Assembly: GCA_910574805.1 (NCBI GenBank)
Contig: CAJTCV010000013.1
Location: forward strand, 62,001-126,000
From: Lachnospiraceae bacterium
Lineage (GTDB): Bacteria > Bacillota > Clostridia > Lachnospirales > Lachnospiraceae
DNA length: 64,000 nucleotides
Direction of reading: 5' to 3'
Made by a program: the position numbers and the translations under genes. Below the pieces are notes generated by a model that had not been told where the DNA came from, searched no databases, and worked only from the letters and a program-made list of their open reading frames with translations. Below are positions 61,474 through 64,000 of the stretch, one piece after another. Numbering within the stretch: position 1 is the stretch's first letter; the number at the start of each line of letters is the position of its first letter.

Positions 61474-62343
61474 TCAGCTCACCTGGACGCCGTACAGTTC
61501 GCACAGCCCGGCAAGATCTTTTGCTGCTCCATTTCCGATTCCGTGGAACTTCCAGCTCCCGTTGTAGAGATAAAGTTCCCCGATCATCATGGAAATGACA
61601 TTCGTATAATAGTCTGTCATGGAAAAGCTCACCAGCTCCTTCCGGCTCCCATGGTCCAGAAGGCGGATATAGGCATCCTTCAGCATCCCGAAATGCAGCT
61701 TCTTCTCAAATGCCTCATTGATCGTCAGAACAAAAACGATCTTCTTCACCGCCGGATTCAGCCTGCCAAGATCCATCCGGATCACTTCCCGGTCCGATCT
61801 GCCGTCCAGTTCAAAGACGGTACTCCCGTCCGGACTCTCCGTCTGCCCGTAGAAGACAAACCAGTCGTCTCCGATGACTTTTCCATTGTCACCCAGCAGA
61901 AATGCGGATACATCCACATCACACCGGGCATCTGTACTGTTCCATCCAAGGCAGGCATCCACCTGCCCCACCGGACCGGTCAACGTCACCTTCTGTCCCT
62001 TCTGAATCGGATGCTCCAGTACCGGAATCCGCATCTGCGCAGGCGGCGCCTGCTGCGCCGGACTGCCCGCCTCCCGCACTCCTGCTCCCGGCATGGAACT
62101 GCCCGCGCCGCCTGCTCCAATGCTGCCGGACGGCGCCGGGATTCCTGCCCGCTGCGCCCCGGATCCCTGGACAGCACTTCCGGACGGCACAGGATTCCCG
62201 GCTCCCGAACCCGCCGGCAGCCTGCTGTTCAGGCTGGTGATATTCTGTGCGCTGTACACATGCCCCGGCCTTCGTGTATTGATGGACAGAAGTGTATCCT
62301 TATCCAGTGCTCCCTGCGATCTCATGAGAATATCGGTCATCAT
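61474..62343 (-). CDS. TerD family protein with N-terminal low-complexity extension (paralogue 4)
   Basis: In this 289-residue protein residues 1-110 are a Gly/Ala/Ser/Pro-rich flexible stretch (SGAGNPVPSGSAVQGSGAQR), reminiscent of the linker in the Ter protease. From about 112 it is a TerD domain: IQKGQKVTLTGPVG, CDVDVSAFLLGDNGK and GSWKFHGIGNG. The second acidic cluster (GDDE in the others) reads GRSDREV, so Ca2+ binding may be weaker. The start is ATG 62343 or the adjacent 62340, just after the aroK stop; the frame further upstream lies inside aroK. Confidence 0.9.
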   Translation of the reverse strand: MMTDILMRSQGALDKDTLLSINTRRPGHVYSAQNITSLNSRLPAGSGAGNPVPSGSAVQGSGAQRAGIPAPSGSIGAGGAGSSMPGAGVREAGSPAQQAPPAQMRIPVLEHPIQKGQKVTLTGPVGQVDACLGWNSTDARCDVDVSAFLLGDNGKVIGDDWFVFYGQTESPDGSTVFELDGRSDREVIRMDLGRLNPAVKKIVFVLTINEAFEKKLHFGMLKDAYIRLLDHGSRKELVSFSMTDYYTNVISMMIGELYLYNGSWKFHGIGNGAAKDLAGLCELYGVQVS

Positions 62344-62347
62344 TTTC

Positions 62348-62863
62348 TCAGCCAAACCTCCGTGTCTCCTGCTCGATGATCTGCAGCACCTGACGGACAC
62401 TCCGTCCGTCCGTGCGCACGTTGACATGTGCCGTCTGCCGGTAGATTACCTCCCGTTCTCTCATCAGGCGCTCCACCTTTGCCTCCAGATCCCCGCCCTC
62501 CAGCATGGGGCGGCTCCCGTCATCCCTTACCCGCTCCAGAATCGTCTCCTTCGCCGCTGACAGGTAAATGACGCAGCCAAGGCTTCGCAGGAGCTTCCGG
62601 TTCTGCTCCCGGACCGGCATCCCGCCGCCCACAGAGATCACCGAATCAAAAGTATCCTCCTGCATCCGGCCAAGCAGCTTCGTCTCCAGATCCCGGAAAT
62701 ATCCTTCGCCCTCTTCGGCAAAAATATCCGGGATCCTCCGGCCCTCCATGTCGGCAATCCGCTCATCTGTATCCACAAATGCCATCTCTTTTTCTCTGGC
62801 AAGGATCCTGCCCACCGTTGTCTTTCCGGCTCCCATGAACCCGATCAAGATCATATTTTTCAT
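62348..62863 (-). CDS. aroK: Shikimate kinase
   Basis: This enzyme phosphorylates shikimate in aromatic amino-acid synthesis. The 171-residue protein has P-loop GFMGAGKTTVGRIL, DTDERIADMEGR, the shikimate-binding FRDLETKLL and SVGGGMPVREQNRKLL, and the lid region. It is 3 bases downstream of nrdR and immediately before the terD-AIM24 pair. Confidence 0.95.
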   Translation of the reverse strand: MKNMILIGFMGAGKTTVGRILAREKEMAFVDTDERIADMEGRRIPDIFAEEGEGYFRDLETKLLGRMQEDTFDSVISVGGGMPVREQNRKLLRSLGCVIYLSAAKETILERVRDDGSRPMLEGGDLEAKVERLMREREVIYRQTAHVNVRTDGRSVRQVLQIIEQETRRFG

Positions 62864-62866
62864 CTT

Positions 62867-63316
62867 CTACTCCACGATCTTCTTTAATTCATCCATAAAG
62901 GTGTTCACATCCTTGAACTCCCGATAGACCGACGCGAACCGTACATACGCCACCGAATCCAGCTTCTTGAGCTTCTCCATGACCAGCTCGCCGATCTCCC
63001 GCGTGGAGATCTCCCGCACTTCTTTATTGAAGATGACCGCCTCGATCTCATCCACCAGCCCGCTCACCTGAACTGCCGGAATCGGACGCTTGTGGCAGGC
63101 CCGGATGATACCGGCTTCAATCTTCGACCGGTCGTAGGTCTCCCGGTTTTCATCCTTCTTGATCACAATAACCGGTATGGTCTCCACCTTCTCATAAGTC
63201 GTGAAACGTCTCCCGCACGCATCGCATTCTCTTCTGCGGCGGATGGAACCGCCGTCATCTGCCGGCCGGGAATCAATCACTCTCGTATTATCTTTTCCAC
63301 AGTATGGGCACTTCAT
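62867..63316 (-). CDS. nrdR: Transcriptional repressor NrdR
   Basis: This is the zinc-ribbon/ATP-cone repressor of ribonucleotide reductase genes. The 149-residue protein has Zn ligands CPYC and CDAC with the basic [17 protein letters not shown] stretch, then an ATP-cone ([20 protein letters not shown]). ATG 63316 follows AGGAGGTG. Confidence 0.97.
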   Translation of the reverse strand: MKCPYCGKDNTRVIDSRPADDGGSIRRRRECDACGRRFTTYEKVETIPVIVIKKDENRETYDRSKIEAGIIRACHKRPIPAVQVSGLVDEIEAVIFNKEVREISTREIGELVMEKLKKLDSVAYVRFASVYREFKDVNTFMDELKKIVE

Positions 63317-63334
63317 CAGGAACACCTCCTTTTT

Positions 63335-63985
63335 TCAGTCCTTTGATTCGATCAGCACCAGGATCCCTCTGTCCATGGTGATCTCAACCTTATCTTCTGT
63401 AATCTCATTGGATACCCCCAGACTCCCGGTCCCGCACACGGTAAAATGATGCCCGTTCAGGGGATATCCTGCTCCTCTCAGAGTCACACCGTACACATCC
63501 GTGGTCAGGGGAATCAGGGAAAAATACGTTCCGTACTGCTCTTCCTTCTTCAGTACATACTTTTCCTTTATCAGGCGGATCCGGTTATGGCTGTCCAGGA
63601 TCTGACAGTCCACTCCTTTTGCAAAAGGCAGATACAGCGTCTGTATATTGCCCAGCACGTGGTCCAGCCGCGTACCCGTCCCGCCCAGAATCGTAATATG
63701 GCTGCTTCCCAGCTCCATGGCCAGCTCCACGGCAATCTGCGTATCCGTGGCGTCCTTCACCGGGTCATAGGCCCGGATCCCGACTCCGGTACGCTCCCGG
63801 TACCAGGCAAGGATCTCCGGATCCAGCGTGTCAAAATCTCCCACAATTCTCGTGGGAAGGATCCCGTGCCTGTAACAGAAGGCAACGCCCCCGTCCACAC
63901 CGATCACATGCTCCCAGGAACCTTTTAATGTATTGAGGGCAAGATCGGTCTCGATATTGCCCCCACTGATGATCAAAGTATTCAC
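63335..63985 (-). CDS. thiN: Thiamine diphosphokinase
   Basis: This enzyme makes thiamine diphosphate from thiamine and ATP. The 216-residue protein has VIGVDGGVAFCYRHGILPT, VGDFDTLD, KDATDTQIAVELAMELG and GGTGTRLDHVLGNIQTL, all family signatures. Its start lies directly next to a TGA (63986-63988) that would end another minus-strand gene, perhaps rpe, of which only five codons would be inside the window; too little to call. Confidence 0.94.
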   Translation of the reverse strand: MNTLIISGGNIETDLALNTLKGSWEHVIGVDGGVAFCYRHGILPTRIVGDFDTLDPEILAWYRERTGVGIRAYDPVKDATDTQIAVELAMELGSSHITILGGTGTRLDHVLGNIQTLYLPFAKGVDCQILDSHNRIRLIKEKYVLKKEEQYGTYFSLIPLTTDVYGVTLRGAGYPLNGHHFTVCGTGSLGVSNEITEDKVEITMDRGILVLIESKD

Positions 63986-64000
63986 GCTTTTTGCTGCTCC

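Noticed and set aside
63986-64000. C-terminal codons of an upstream gene (possibly rpe)
   Set aside because: Five codons before a TGA next to thiN are too little for identification.
1-64000. CRISPR array, rRNA or tRNA genes
   Set aside because: No regularly spaced repeats, no rRNA-like conserved blocks and no cloverleaf with a TTCnAnnC T-arm were noticed on reading either strand; a tRNAscan run would settle it.

Overview
The window reads as chromosomal DNA from a fairly GC-rich member of the Clostridia, most likely a Lachnospiraceae-type gut anaerobe (inference). The pointers are a glgC/glgD glycogen pair, pyruvate phosphate dikinase next to a 6-phosphofructokinase with PPi-type active-site motifs, a four-domain flavodiiron protein with a short-spaced rubredoxin, a one-chain glycyl-tRNA synthetase, RqcH, and the order yicC-gmk-rpoZ and era-yqzL-recO. 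Almost everything lies on the minus strand. Plus-strand genes are the aldolase-like lyase (16.3 kb), rqcH (51.4 kb) and amt (56.8 kb). I saw no rRNA, tRNA or CRISPR array.

Layout. 0-5.5 kb: the start of a type IIA topoisomerase B subunit, then glgC-glgD and a glycogen debranching enzyme. 5.6-19.4 kb: a Ter (tellurite-resistance-like) stress island. It holds three TerD proteins, TelA, YceG, a YceG-like/trypsin-like protease fusion, a PMCA-like P-type ATPase coupled to a HAD phosphatase, and the putative nucleoside-metabolite module (C-C lyase plus two phosphoribosyltransferases). 19.5-22.1 kb: the flavodiiron protein. 22.2-29.4 kb: two kinases, a ketose-bisphosphate aldolase, and an ascorbate-type PTS with its BglG-family regulator. 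29.6-31.3 kb: a chemoreceptor. 31.5-35.9 kb: a decayed plasmid/ICE-like segment in which ArdC-like, RepA, ParB and ParA genes each look truncated, internally deleted or fused, beside one intact PD-(D/E)XK (Rpn-type) gene. 36-42 kb: ppdK, pfk, glyS. 42-51.3 kb: a lipoprotein, recO, a small yqzL-like gene, era, an M16C peptidase, ptsH, ptsI, rpoZ, gmk and yicC. 51.4-58.5 kb: rqcH, apbE, a PqqD-like protein, an OPT transporter and an Amt-PII fusion. 58.6-64 kb: a lipase, efp, a second Ter-linked pair (AIM24 + TerD), aroK, nrdR and thiN.

The most original observations: (1) YceG appears to be three copies of one roughly 250-residue module, and the N-terminal half of the neighbouring protease looks like a fourth copy. 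(2) The Ter island has a Ca2+-type P-ATPase and no TerC in the window. (3) The mobile-element relic contains a DUF6075-ParA chimera and a ParB lacking its central part. (4) HPr has Arg at position 46 in place of the regulatory Ser. (5) The amt leader carries an 18-bp terminator hairpin overlapping a smaller competing hairpin. (6) rqcH and the yicC operon share interlocked, near-consensus divergent promoters. All family calls come from reading motifs; no database search was run.
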